From: Pseudomonadota bacterium
Lineage (GTDB): Bacteria > Cyanobacteriota > Vampirovibrionia > Obscuribacterales > Obscuribacteraceae
NCBI GenBank assembly: GCA_021325555.1
Contig: JAJPGY010000040.1
Span: forward strand, 248,001 to 312,000
Direction: 5' to 3'
Length of the DNA stretch: 64,000 nucleotides
Shown: positions 1 through 8,493 of the stretch, piece by piece
How the letters are laid out: every line of letters starts with the position of its first letter
Position numbering within the stretch: the stretch's first letter is position 1
The notes under the pieces: model-generated
What the model saw: only the letters and a program-made list of their open reading frames with translations
What the model was told of the DNA's origin: nothing
The model's database searches: none
Position numbers and translations under genes: made by a program

Positions 1-70
1 CCGTCAAACCCGGCGTTTGTCACCAGAAGCGGGGCGGCGACCCGTCGTGGCCTTCCGAGCCGGGTCGCGC

Positions 71-99
71 TTGGCGTGCCGGGCGCTTTTGCATATAAT
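71..99 (+). promoter_or_regulatory. candidate upstream sigma70-type promoter
   Basis: A perfect TATAAT lies at 94-99, with TTGGCG at 71-76 exactly 17 bases upstream. It would drive the large Tad-like gene at 297 with a leader of about 190 bases. Bases 1-70 show no convincing gene. Confidence 0.45.
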
Positions 100-169
100 G
101 GTGCGGATCGGGCGCGAATCTCCCGCGTCGACCCTGGTCTACCGTGGTTGCGGAGGGCAAAGATTCTGC

Positions 170-217
170 TTGACTATCGGCATCGCTTCTGGTTTAATTT
201 TATTAACATCGGTTAAT
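170..217 (+). promoter_or_regulatory. candidate proximal promoter with inverted repeat at the start site
   Basis: TTGACT at 170-175 and TTTAAT at 193-198 are 17 bases apart, each one mismatch from consensus. A 6-bp inverted repeat, ATTAAC/GTTAAT (202-217), sits where transcription should begin and could be an operator. Together with the promoter at 71-99 this gives the gene at 297 two tandem promoters. Confidence 0.55.
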
Positions 218-296
218 GTTCCAGGCGTCTCGTTCCTCGCTGAGGTTGCGAGATTTTTCTTAGTGGAGATTGGGGCTGTTTGGGAGATCGGGCAAT

Positions 297-2957
297 ATGA
301 AAAGACGTAGCTCAAAGGGCAACACCCTGGCTCTAGCGCTGGCCGCCTGCTTTGTGCTGTTGATGCTTGGATTTTTCTTCTACAAGGTGATAATGGCCAC
401 CGGCGGCAAGCGGCAGGTGAAAGACGCGCTCAATTACGGGGCGCTCAACCTGGCAAAGGCCGTCACCAACCAGATCGGCATCCCGCTCCAGCCCAGCAAC
501 TCCAGCACCCCCAGCCCGGCCATTATCAACTTCGGGGCCTTTCAGAACAACGGGGTGATGGACCTGGCCAATTACAACCGGGCGGTCGGGCAGGCCGTTC
601 TGGTGGCCGTCAACGCCTCGGACGAGAACACCAAGAACGCCTACAGCAACGCGCAAGCGCTGGTCAACCTGTTGCAGGGTGACCAGAACAGCCTGGGAGC
701 GCAGCTCACCGCTCTCTACTCCAGCCCTGCCAACCCGGACGCCAACGGCAACTCCATTCAAGCAGCCTTCATGAACGCCGCCACGTCCAACCCCGTGGTG
801 ATGGACGGTCAGAACGTTCAACTGCAGATGGACCTCGGCACCGGAATGTACAAGGTGGGCTTCATCCCCGGCGCCGACATGAACATCAGCGCCAACCCGA
901 CCCTCTTTCCCGAGCTGGCCAACCTGAACCTGGTGGACAGCAACAACCCCGACCCGGTCAACAACGGCAGTTCCTTTCTTAAAGGATATACGCCGCTCAA
1001 GATTCCGGTCGGCTCGCAGGGCACCATCTCCGTCATGGGTGTCTCCCTCAACCCGAGACAGGCGCCGTTTCTAACCTCGGTGACCAACTTCAATGCGAAC
1101 GTCACCTCCCCGCTGCAGTCAACCAGCAGCAACAGCGCCAGCACCTCCGGGGCCAACTCCCCGATTCCGCCCAATGCTTTCCTGTCCAGCGTAACAGCAA
1201 CAAAGGACAACGAAAGCTCGTCAGGCAACGATTCGAGCCAGGTAGCCGCGGTTGCCGCGGCCATGAACGCGGACAACAGCAACGTCCATCAGATGTCGAT
1301 TCCCTATGGCTACATCGTGGTCTCCAACCCATCCGGCTTGCCGCAGGGCAACTCGACGATAGCCGATACCAACAACGTGCTCAACAACGAGTTGATGGAG
1401 GGCGTCTACACCTCCAACAACAACGTCTTCTCGACCGACCCGAGCAAGATCTCCGCCTGGGTGACCTACAACACCGGCAAGACCAGCGCCCTGCCCGCCA
1501 GAGTCAACGTCTGCACGGCGAAGGTAGGACGGCCGGCGCCCGGCAACAACCCGCTTATCAGGGCCTGGAACTGGCTGACCGGGGCCGTCTATGCGCAGAG
1601 CTCCACCTCCGGCTCCACTTCCACAACGAGCTCGAGCACCAGCACGAGCACGAGCACGAGTAGCAGCACGAGCACCCAGCAGCAACAGCCTTCGCTTGAC
1701 GGCCTGTACAATCCCGACGGCTCGCCGCTAACCCTGGATCAGGCGAAGAAGATCACCAGCCTGAACGCTAACCCGTGCACCTGGATGAGTGTGGGTCCGC
1801 AAGGCGATCCCAACTGCCAGTCCATGCTGAAGCCCTTCACCACCGCCTATGGCAGCGGCGGCACGCAGACCGTCTACACCAACGGTCTCACGTCGGTCAA
1901 CGGCATGAAGGCCCAGGTGATGTCCGACTACGCCCAGGACGCCACCAAGGCCGCCGACGGCACGCCGCTGACGCCGTACACGCTGACACCCTCGGCGCCG
2001 ACCGGCATGCAGCACTTCGACACCAACGCGGTCTACGTCACGGATCCCAATCCCAACGACACCTGGAGCCGCTCGAACACCGCCGGCACTTATGACGCGC
2101 TCAACCAGAGCGGCGACCTGAGCTTCACCAGGGCCAGCCATGTCGGCGCCTATCTGAACATGATCGCCAACAACGTGCCGGAGGGCACCAACTTCCCCAA
2201 TGTGAGCTACAACCGGGTCGAGAAGAGCCCGATCATGATCTGCTGGAAGGACTGGCCGCAGCCGTTCCGATTCTTCGGTCAGATTCTGGAGAATGTCGTC
2301 ACGGCGATAATCCCGTCAGCGGGCGCGCAGTCCGCCGCCACACTGGCCAATCCGGTAGAGCAGCGCTTGTATCAGAGAATGACGGAGATCTATCCGAACC
2401 TGACCCAGAGCCAGTTCGACAGCTTCCTGACCAACGTGCTCTACAGCGACTCTAATAAGGTCGGTCTCGGGCAGACCTGGTACGTCTACCAGCAAAACAA
2501 GAACGCCCAGAACCCGCCCGACAAGGACCCCAACGCCAATTTCGTGATGAGCCAGACACCGCCGCCGGCGCTCAACCCGCTCAACGCTTCCAAGCCGATT
2601 TCACCGCCGTTGCCGGACGGGCCTCCCCCGCCGAACATCACCGGGACCAGCGGCGGCTACCAGCTCAGCAGCGGCAGCGACCCCAACGCCCCGGGAACAT
2701 CGTTTGTCTATCAATCGAGCTACAACATCATGGGGCTGTCGGTGAACCCCCCGCACGAGCTCGGGATACATGACCAGCTCTTCACGCAATGGAGCGGTGG
2801 CTTCAACGGGCACGACGCCGTGACCTGGCAGCCGAGCAGCGGCTTCAACAACCTTTTGGGAGTGCTCAACTTCCAGAATTCGACGACGGTCGGCTGCGAG
2901 GGCAGCAACTGCTCGCCGTGTGGAGGAGCCGCGGGCTCAATCTGTGCTTCCAATTAA
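297..2957 (+). CDS. large TadG/TadE-like secreted pilus-type protein
   Basis: 886 residues. The N-terminus begins with basic residues and a Gly (MKRRSSKGN) followed by one hydrophobic segment of about 20 residues, as in TadE/TadG-type minor pilin-like proteins that stay anchored by an N-terminal helix. The rest is a long Asn/Ser/Pro-rich extracytoplasmic domain without a family I recognise. A Ser/Thr-only stretch (bases about 1600-1680) looks like a flexible linker. ATG 297 is preferred over an in-frame TTG at 270 because a GGGAGA ribosome site precedes it and the basic-hydrophobic start begins there. It is paralogous to the gene at 4041-6242: the region after the helix, the 'YNR.VGQA.LVA.NA' block, and the C-terminal 'HD.LF' and 'LLG' blocks match. 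The function, surface appendage or secretion, is inferred. Confidence 0.8.
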   Translation: MKRRSSKGNTLALALAACFVLLMLGFFFYKVIMATGGKRQVKDALNYGALNLAKAVTNQIGIPLQPSNSSTPSPAIINFGAFQNNGVMDLANYNRAVGQAVLVAVNASDENTKNAYSNAQALVNLLQGDQNSLGAQLTALYSSPANPDANGNSIQAAFMNAATSNPVVMDGQNVQLQMDLGTGMYKVGFIPGADMNISANPTLFPELANLNLVDSNNPDPVNNGSSFLKGYTPLKIPVGSQGTISVMGVSLNPRQAPFLTSVTNFNANVTSPLQSTSSNSASTSGANSPIPPNAFLSSVTATKDNESSSGNDSSQVAAVAAAMNADNSNVHQMSIPYGYIVVSNPSGLPQGNSTIADTNNVLNNELMEGVYTSNNNVFSTDPSKISAWVTYNTGKTSALPARVNVCTAKVGRPAPGNNPLIRAWNWLTGAVYAQSSTSGSTSTTSSSTSTSTSTSSSTSTQQQQPSLDGLYNPDGSPLTLDQAKKITSLNANPCTWMSVGPQGDPNCQSMLKPFTTAYGSGGTQTVYTNGLTSVNGMKAQVMSDYAQDATKAADGTPLTPYTLTPSAPTGMQHFDTNAVYVTDPNPNDTWSRSNTAGTYDALNQSGDLSFTRASHVGAYLNMIANNVPEGTNFPNVSYNRVEKSPIMICWKDWPQPFRFFGQILENVVTAIIPSAGAQSAATLANPVEQRLYQRMTEIYPNLTQSQFDSFLTNVLYSDSNKVGLGQTWYVYQQNKNAQNPPDKDPNANFVMSQTPPPALNPLNASKPISPPLPDGPPPPNITGTSGGYQLSSGSDPNAPGTSFVYQSSYNIMGLSVNPPHELGIHDQLFTQWSGGFNGHDAVTWQPSSGFNNLLGVLNFQNSTTVGCEGSNCSPCGGAAGSICASN

Positions 2958-2981
2958 CAAGGGCAAAGGAGGAATCTGCTT

Positions 2982-3506
2982 ATGACCCTGCTCTCAGTAT
3001 TTCGGAGAGCGCAGCGGACAACGGGCGACGGCGGACGGCGCCGGTGTGCCGGCCGCGGTGCGGCGATGCTGGCAGCCTCCGGGGTGATCCTGGCTGCACT
3101 GTCCGCCGGCGCGCAGGTGGCCGGCGGCGCCTACAAGCCGAAACCCAGGGATCCGCGGCACTTCTTGCTGCAGAAGGTGGACAAGCAGCCCGACCTGCCG
3201 GATATGCCCGTCTACCCGGAAAGGAATTGCCTGGTCGAGGGCGGCGAGCGCTTTCCTAACCTTCCCACCGGCACGCTCTACAACTACCGGCTCATGACCT
3301 ACGAGCCGCTCGAGCACGTCAAGGAGTGGTATCGCGGACAGTTGCAGGGCAGGAACTGGAAGATAGACCCGCGCAGTGTGAGCACCACGGTGCTGAGGGC
3401 GACCCGGGAGGACAATCACAACTTCGTCAACGTCAGCTTCACCGCGGCAACGCGAAAGCCCTACAAGACCATGGTTCTAATTACCTACAAGCTGGCCAAC
3501 AAATGA
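2982..3506 (+). CDS. small secreted protein, paralogue of 7487-7981
   Basis: 174 residues, 24 bases downstream of the Tad-like gene and probably co-transcribed; AAAGGAGG precedes the ATG. A basic N-terminus and a hydrophobic segment (about residues 28-46, ending in Ala-rich sequence) suggest export. The mature part has a conserved 'P.LP..P.Y' block, 'YNYRLMTYEPLEHVKEWYR' and a beta-rich end. The minus-strand gene at 7487-7981 has the same architecture ('P.LPYIPTY', 'YHLRYLSREDARQVLDWYR'), so both form a small family tied to this cluster. I do not recognise a named domain; a pilus accessory role is inferred from position only. Confidence 0.8.
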   Translation: MTLLSVFRRAQRTTGDGGRRRCAGRGAAMLAASGVILAALSAGAQVAGGAYKPKPRDPRHFLLQKVDKQPDLPDMPVYPERNCLVEGGERFPNLPTGTLYNYRLMTYEPLEHVKEWYRGQLQGRNWKIDPRSVSTTVLRATREDNHNFVNVSFTAATRKPYKTMVLITYKLANK

Positions 3507-3510
3507 GCGC

Positions 3511-4041
3511 TCAGGGCGCCGATGCCGTATTTGGTGCGCGCTCGTCGGCGTAGTGAATACCGCTCGGCGGGGCGGCGGCCTTGAGCTCCAGTCGGGCAGG
3601 CACGGACCGCACGGCACTCTCCTCCACCGTCACCGCCTGCGCCTTCTCCGCGGTGATCTGAGCAATCACCCTGGACAGGGAGGTTTTCCGCTGGTCGTAG
3701 ATGACCGCGGCGAAGTGCGGGCTGCGGATCGATATTTCAGCGGCTACGACCCCCGGGCAGTGGCGCAGCTTCCACAAGATGCGCTTGCAGCACAGCGGGC
3801 AGGCTCCGATGACCAGCAGGTCGGCGCGCTCCAGCTTGCGCGCTGGCGGATGTTTCGCCTGCGGGCCGGCGGCGGCAGCACCGGCAAGGCTCAGGCAGCT
3901 CAGGGCTACCAGGCAGATAAGGGCCCGAGCAGCCCGGCGCACCGCGCGGGGCGCGGGCGGGACGTCCGCGCCCCCGGCAGGCGGTTTTACCGGACGGGGA
4001 CCACAAGCGTGAGGCCCGTTCCCGAGGCACCGGTCGATCAT
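3511..4041 (-). CDS. secreted heavy-metal-associated (HMA-like) domain protein
   Basis: 176 residues. A signal sequence (about residues 36-60) is followed by a ferredoxin-like HMA fold: 'LLVIGACPLCCKRILWKL', then 'CPGVVAAEISIRSPHFAAVIYD'. Classical HMA domains carry GMTCxxC; here the loop reads CPLCC, so thiols suited to soft-metal binding are present in an altered arrangement. The ATG overlaps the TGA of the upstream large gene by one base (TGATG), so translation is probably coupled. Cytoplasmic HMA proteins deliver copper to ATPases, whereas this one appears exported and could sense or scavenge metal; that role is inference. Confidence 0.7.
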   Translation of the reverse strand: MIDRCLGNGPHACGPRPVKPPAGGADVPPAPRAVRRAARALICLVALSCLSLAGAAAAGPQAKHPPARKLERADLLVIGACPLCCKRILWKLRHCPGVVAAEISIRSPHFAAVIYDQRKTSLSRVIAQITAEKAQAVTVEESAVRSVPARLELKAAAPPSGIHYADERAPNTASAP

Positions 4042-6242
4042 CAGTTGCGTTCCGAGAACACAGGCGGGGGTCCCTGGTTGGAGGCCGCGTCGGTGAACTT
4101 CACCGTACCCAGCAGATCGTAGGCGCCGCTGGCCGGCGTGTAGGTCACGGTCAGCGTGTCCACGGCGCTGCCCGGCTGAACGTTCAAGAACAGGCGATCG
4201 TGGATGTCGAAGTCGTGACCCGGGTTGGCCATGCTGCCCAGACCGTTGACCAGATCCCACTTCTTCTGGAAGACGTGCGGGGTACCGTCGGCGGCAGTAG
4301 CCGCCCCGCCCAGCGCCTGCATCCAGGGCGGTTGCGTGGTCGTAATCGTTATGTGGTTGTTGGGCGCCGTTCCCGTTGCGTAGACGTAATAAATCTTGCC
4401 GAGCGCGAGCGGATAGTTGAGCACCGAGTTGATCTCGGCCTGCGTGGCGTCGGGCTTTATCTGGTAGATGCGGTTGGTGATGAAGCGCTGCAGCTCATCG
4501 GCCGGCGTCTGCCCGGGCGGCAGCGCGGTGGACACCTGCTGCCCGTTTGCCGTGTAGGGCATGTACGAGGTCGTCTGCCCGATCAGCTGCAGCATGGTGC
4601 CATCCTTGGACACCTGCCCCTTGACCGCCGGGTTGGCGTAGGCTTTGCCCGATTCCCAGGGTGTCTCATCACCGATAATCGGATTGGGGTTGGGGCTGCT
4701 CGGGTAGAGGCGCTGGCCGGTCGGCGGCGCGTTGATCGAGAACACGGCCGGGGGGCCGGGTGGCTTGTCCATGGCATAAAGGCTGGCTACCTCAAGCTTC
4801 GCGTACTCGCCGGAGGTGAGTGTGCCCTGTCCGGAGCTGGGTTGCGAGTAGCCGCCGTTGGGGTGGTAGGCGGTATCGAACGGGCCCAGCGTGTTGCCGC
4901 CCTGGGGCGTCATGCCCTTCACACAGTTGGGGTCGGCGCCCGAATCGTTGGGATCCGAGTTGAAGTCCGTGCAAAGAACCGCAGGGCCTGTGCCGATCTT
5001 GAGCGCATCTTGCAGCGTCGCCGGCGAGCCGTCCGAGTTGTAGAGTCCGGCCAGGCTGGGCGCGGGCGGCGGGGTGCCGCCGTTGGCGGAGGCAGCCTTT
5101 TGCTGGGCGTTGTAATTCTCCCAGGACGGGATCAGGTTGGACTCCTTGGTGGCAAACATGCCGCTGCTGGGGTCGACCTGAATACCGGTGCCGAGCTCAT
5201 TGGCAGCCACGTTGTCCAGGTTGGGGACGTTGCCGGAAAACGTTGCCGAGCCGCTGTTGTCGATGATCAAAAAGCCGTACGGAATCGAAAGCGGAAAAGG
5301 CTTGTAGTTTGCCGTGCCGACCGTGGCGGCGGATTGTCCGGTAAGCGGCGTGTGCGTCTTCTCGTCAGGCACCGAGGCCATCGTATAGAAAGAGTTTGGC
5401 GGCACAGCCACGTTGGACCCGGCACCGGGCTGATTTGATTGCTGGTGGAATTTATCGAGCGAGATGAGGTGCGGCTGTTCGCCGGAAAGCGCCACGCCGT
5501 AGATGCTGCCCACGTTGGGGATCTTCACCTCCCTGTAGCCGCGCATGAACTTGCCGGTTCCGTCAGTGGCGCCCTTCGGCCAGGACACCTGGCTGCCTTG
5601 CGTGTAGTCGGAATAGGGCATCTGATTGGCAAGCTGCGCCTCGCTCAACGAGATATTGCTGCTGCCGGGATCTTTCTCGCCCTGTCCCACAAAGCCCACC
5701 TGGTAATGGTGCTTCTGGGTCGGGTCCCAGGTGATGGCAGTGCCGAGGTCGCTCAGCCCCATCGGATTGCGGGCGGCGGCGGAGAGAAACGGGTTCTTCG
5801 CCCAGTTGTTATTGCTGGTCGCATCCGAAAGCGCCTCCTTGAGCGCCTTGCCGATGCTGTTCTGGTCGTCCTGGATCGCCGCGATGGCCTTTTTCGCGTT
5901 GCCGATCGCCGTCTCGCTGCCGTCTGCCTGCGCGTTCAGGGCGACCAGCATCGCCTGTCCCACCAGCCTGTTGTAGGTCAGCAGGTTGATGCCGCCGGTC
6001 TGCGGATCGCTCAGCCCCTGGAAAGCGACCTGAATAGCCTTATCGGTGGGCACCGGCACCGAGGGCACCTGAATGGCTTGCTTGGCTATGTTGAGCGTTC
6101 CTGCATCAACAGCGTTGTGAACCTCGCTGCCGCCGCCGAAAATCTGAATCAGGAAGAAAACAGCGACGCCGATCAAGATGAGAACCAGCGCGGTAGTAAT
6201 GATGAGCGCCAGGCTGGCGCCCCGACGGGACCGATAAGTCAT
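4041..6242 (-). CDS. large TadG/TadE-like secreted pilus-type protein (paralogue)
   Basis: 733 residues. It begins MTYRSRRGASLAL followed by a single strong hydrophobic helix, the Tad-type arrangement, then a long Pro/Asn/Gly-rich extracytoplasmic region. Conserved blocks with the gene at 297 ('NAVDAGTLNIAK', 'YNRLVGQAMLVALNA', 'QDDQNSIGKAL', 'HDRLF', 'LLGTVKF') show duplication and strong divergence. ATG 6242 is chosen over an upstream in-frame codon at 6272 because the typical basic motif starts here and GAGGT lies about 10 bases upstream. It is transcribed divergently from the TadE-like pair at 6476 and coupled to the HMA-like gene downstream. Confidence 0.8.
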   Translation of the reverse strand: MTYRSRRGASLALIITTALVLILIGVAVFFLIQIFGGGSEVHNAVDAGTLNIAKQAIQVPSVPVPTDKAIQVAFQGLSDPQTGGINLLTYNRLVGQAMLVALNAQADGSETAIGNAKKAIAAIQDDQNSIGKALKEALSDATSNNNWAKNPFLSAAARNPMGLSDLGTAITWDPTQKHHYQVGFVGQGEKDPGSSNISLSEAQLANQMPYSDYTQGSQVSWPKGATDGTGKFMRGYREVKIPNVGSIYGVALSGEQPHLISLDKFHQQSNQPGAGSNVAVPPNSFYTMASVPDEKTHTPLTGQSAATVGTANYKPFPLSIPYGFLIIDNSGSATFSGNVPNLDNVAANELGTGIQVDPSSGMFATKESNLIPSWENYNAQQKAASANGGTPPPAPSLAGLYNSDGSPATLQDALKIGTGPAVLCTDFNSDPNDSGADPNCVKGMTPQGGNTLGPFDTAYHPNGGYSQPSSGQGTLTSGEYAKLEVASLYAMDKPPGPPAVFSINAPPTGQRLYPSSPNPNPIIGDETPWESGKAYANPAVKGQVSKDGTMLQLIGQTTSYMPYTANGQQVSTALPPGQTPADELQRFITNRIYQIKPDATQAEINSVLNYPLALGKIYYVYATGTAPNNHITITTTQPPWMQALGGAATAADGTPHVFQKKWDLVNGLGSMANPGHDFDIHDRLFLNVQPGSAVDTLTVTYTPASGAYDLLGTVKFTDAASNQGPPPVFSERN

Positions 6243-6412
6243 CTGTGCGAGACCTCGTAGTAAAAACCACAAATCCTGGAGAAACCCGGATGACCAGTAA
6301 ATAATACCGGCTCCGTTTACAACCTGGGCACAATGTATATTAGCGAGAGTTAACCCTCGATATTAAGGATTACTCAGAAAACATCGAATGTCAAGTAAAA
6401 TAGTAACTAGGC

Positions 6413-6441
6413 TTGGCAGCCGAGCTCGGATACTATCTAAT
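6413..6441 (+). promoter_or_regulatory. candidate promoter of the TadE-like pair
   Basis: TTGGCA (6413-6418) and TCTAAT (6436-6441), 17 bases apart, each one mismatch from consensus, lie 35 bases before the GTG start at 6476. The AT-rich 6243-6412 stretch between the divergent genes also has TTGACA on the minus strand (6389-6394) but no good -10 box at the right distance. Confidence 0.55.
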
Positions 6442-6475
6442 TGAACGTTCCTTGTTCTAAGCGGAGGGGGTTAAG

Positions 6476-6961
6476 GTGATCGCACCGGCAAGAAGCCGTG
6501 GAAGCGCCATAACGGAATTCGGCCCGGCGCTGTTTATCTTCTTCATCGTCATCTTCTTCCCCCTGATGGACGTCCTGGCGCTGTCCGCGAACTACATGGG
6601 CGGCTGGTATTTCAACTACGAGTGCGCCAAGCAGGTTTCGCGCGTCACCCAGGCCGACGGGCAGGCCGCCCTCTCGGAGATGGACAATAACTTCATCGGC
6701 AGTGGCATCGGCAAGTTTCTCGGCTTCAAGCAGAGCAACATCCAGCACCAGCTTACATACATTGCCGCCCAGACGGCCACGGCAGCCAACCCGGGGAGCG
6801 GGCAGGCGGCAATCAACGCCATGCCCCCGCAGGTGCAGGTGACCACTACGTTGAAGGTCAGGCCCTTCCTGTATATACCGTTTCCGGTCAAGGTGCCGGG
6901 GCTGAACGACGACGTGCCATTCCAGTACAGCGTACAGATCGCGCGTGAGGAGACACAGTAG
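6476..6961 (+). CDS. TadE-like pilus assembly protein
   Basis: 161 residues. The N-terminus 'RSRGSAITEFGPALFIFFIVIFFPLMDV' fits TadE: a short basic end, a Glu-Phe next to a Gly/Pro turn, then one membrane helix. The rest is a short extracytoplasmic domain. The GTG start is set by a strong GGAGGGGG site 7 bases upstream. It lies 8 bases before a second TadE-like gene, with which it must share a transcript. TadE-type proteins are minor pilins of tight-adherence systems; the TadA ATPase, TadB/C and CpaB-F genes are not visible here. Confidence 0.75.
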   Translation: MIAPARSRGSAITEFGPALFIFFIVIFFPLMDVLALSANYMGGWYFNYECAKQVSRVTQADGQAALSEMDNNFIGSGIGKFLGFKQSNIQHQLTYIAAQTATAANPGSGQAAINAMPPQVQVTTTLKVRPFLYIPFPVKVPGLNDDVPFQYSVQIAREETQ

Positions 6962-6969
6962 ACGCAAGG

Positions 6970-7485
6970 ATGCGAGGCAGGATAGAGCGATTTCGAGCCA
7001 GGGGACAGAGCTTCGTGGAGCTGCTCGGCGGGCTTATCGTTATCATCCCTATTGCCCTCTTTCTCATCGACGTGGCGATCATCCTCACCTGCAACGTGAC
7101 CAATATCGACATATGCAAACGGGCAGCGCGGGCCGCCGCCAGCGTCCTCAACAATCAGGGACAGCCGGACGCGCAGACGGCGATGAAGACGGCCAACGAG
7201 GTCGTGAGCAACTTCACCACTTCCGCCACCATCACCGGCGTCACCATGAGCTATTTCCAGTGGACCGACAACAACGGCAACTCGACAAACGGCGGCAGCG
7301 GCTCACTGCCGCCCAATGCCGCCACCCCTCAGGCCGGCGAGGTAATGGTTTGCACCACCATGACCGTCAAGCCGCCTGTGCCATTTCCATTCCTGCCGCA
7401 GCAGCTCTCCATGGTGTCCCAGTCGATCCAGCCAATCGTCGGGCTGCCGCCGATCCTGCCGGGCGCGGCGCCGGGCGGGTCTTAA
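6970..7485 (+). CDS. TadE-like pilus assembly protein (second copy)
   Basis: 171 residues. It opens MRGRIERFRARGQSFVELLGG and then has a hydrophobic helix (about residues 20-42), the TadE pattern with the Glu of the 'FVE' motif. The remainder is Asn/Gly/Thr-rich and ends in a Pro-rich tail. It is eight bases downstream of the preceding TadE-like gene. It ends two bases from the convergent gene at 7487, with no terminator hairpin between them. Confidence 0.72.
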   Translation: MRGRIERFRARGQSFVELLGGLIVIIPIALFLIDVAIILTCNVTNIDICKRAARAAASVLNNQGQPDAQTAMKTANEVVSNFTTSATITGVTMSYFQWTDNNGNSTNGGSGSLPPNAATPQAGEVMVCTTMTVKPPVPFPFLPQQLSMVSQSIQPIVGLPPILPGAAPGGS

Positions 7486-7486
7486 G

Positions 7487-7981
7487 TCACTTCTGGATCT
7501 TCGGCGGCGACTGTAGATAACGCAGCATGAACATCGACTTGTACTCCGGGCGCGGGCTGCGCTGCGTGACGATGAAAACCGTGAGCCCGTCGTTGTCGCG
7601 GTTGGCCGTCAGCATCGACTCGCTCTTGCTGGGCACGAGCTTCCAGCCGTTGCTGGACAGGGCGCTGCGGTACCAGTCGAGAACCTGCCTGGCGTCCTCC
7701 CGCGAGAGATAGCGCAGGTGATAGCACTGCCCTTCCTGAAGGTGCGGGTAATAAAGACCGCTCATCAGTATGGCGCCGCGCCCGGCGTAGGTGGGAATGT
7801 AGGGCAGCTCCGGGGCCTTTTGCAGCTCCTGCGTCACGTAGCGCGGATCGGTGGTTGTCCTTCGCGGCTGGGCGGGCTGCTGAGCGGGTGACGGCGGGGC
7901 CATGCTTTGCCACGCAACAAAGGCCAGCAACGAGCTTGCAAGCGCCCTCATCGCCGGCGCCGGGCTATGCCAATCGCTCAT
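7487..7981 (-). CDS. small secreted protein, paralogue of 2982-3506
   Basis: 164 residues. A signal-like hydrophobic segment (about residues 11-34) is followed by the same 'LPYIPTY ... YHLRYLSREDARQVLDWYR ... GWKLVPS' pattern as the protein at 2982. An excellent AAGGAGATG ribosome site fixes ATG 7981. That ATG overlaps the TGA of the upstream Spy-like gene (ATGA), so the two are translationally coupled. No known family recognised. Confidence 0.75.
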   Translation of the reverse strand: MSDWHSPAPAMRALASSLLAFVAWQSMAPPSPAQQPAQPRRTTTDPRYVTQELQKAPELPYIPTYAGRGAILMSGLYYPHLQEGQCYHLRYLSREDARQVLDWYRSALSSNGWKLVPSKSESMLTANRDNDGLTVFIVTQRSPRPEYKSMFMLRYLQSPPKIQK

Positions 7982-8403
7982 TTTGCATCTCCTTCTATCA
8001 GTTGAACGAGCTTCTGCTTCTGCTCGGGCGTCAGGACCTGCCGCATCTTGAGCATCAAGCTGGCCCGGGCAAGGGCAAGCTCGCCGTTAATCATATTAAT
8101 CTGTTCCTGTTTGGCAATCGTTGCGTCCGGGTCCGGGTCTGGTTGCAAAGACAGTTGCCTCATCTCCAGCATAAGGTCCACGAGCTGGCGCGTCCGCTCC
8201 TGGTTTTCGGTCTGGAACCGGTCTACAAGCGCCTTGATCCGGGTTTCCTGGTCGGCGCTGAGCCCGGTTGCCCGGTAGAGAGAAAGCGGATCTCGCTGGT
8301 TTTCGGTGGGGTTTGGCGCCTGCGATTCGGCTGAAAACGTCGGGCTGGCCAGGAGAGACAGGCTCAACCCGACCAGGGCGGCGGCTTGCGGTTGACAAAC
8401 CAT
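7978..8403 (-). CDS. Spy/CpxP-like periplasmic protein (LTxxQ type)
   Basis: 141 residues from ATG 8403; a TTG at 8448 would add 15. A hydrophobic export segment (about residues 8-24) precedes a long helical domain with 'GLSADQETRIKALVDRF' and, near the end, 'RQVLTPEQKQKLVQLI'. These two L-[ST]-x-[DE]-Q motifs mark Spy/CpxP/ZraP-like periplasmic chaperones or metal-stress sensors. The start is uncertain because neither codon has a clear ribosome site. ATG 8403 lies inside the palindrome proposed as a LexA operator, so repressor binding there could also affect this gene. Confidence 0.65.
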   Translation of the reverse strand: MVCQPQAAALVGLSLSLLASPTFSAESQAPNPTENQRDPLSLYRATGLSADQETRIKALVDRFQTENQERTRQLVDLMLEMRQLSLQPDPDPDATIAKQEQINMINGELALARASLMLKMRQVLTPEQKQKLVQLIEGDAK

Positions 8404-8421
8404 ACATATGTATGTTTTAAT
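8392..8421 (+). promoter_or_regulatory. candidate LexA-type operator/promoter of imuA-imuB
   Basis: TTGACA (8392-8397) and TTTAAT (8416-8421) are 18 bases apart. The spacer is filled by a perfect 14-bp palindrome, CATACATATGTATG (8401-8414). Pairing extends outward with one mismatch to 8397-8418. Nearly the same sequence lies before dnaE2 at 14948-14969. In bacteria generally, imuAB/dnaE2 cassettes are LexA targets and operators often overlap the -35/-10 region. Assignment to LexA is inferred from these shared targets; no lexA gene is in the window. Confidence 0.6.
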
Positions 8422-8493
8422 ACGGGATAGCAAAAATATATCCTGCAATTCCGCCCCTGCTTATTCCAGTCCGCAGGTGCCACATCGGTTGTT

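Noticed and set aside
1..296. Small gene at 17-310
   Set aside because: It crosses two good promoter candidates and the start of the Tad-like gene, and its protein has no recognised features.
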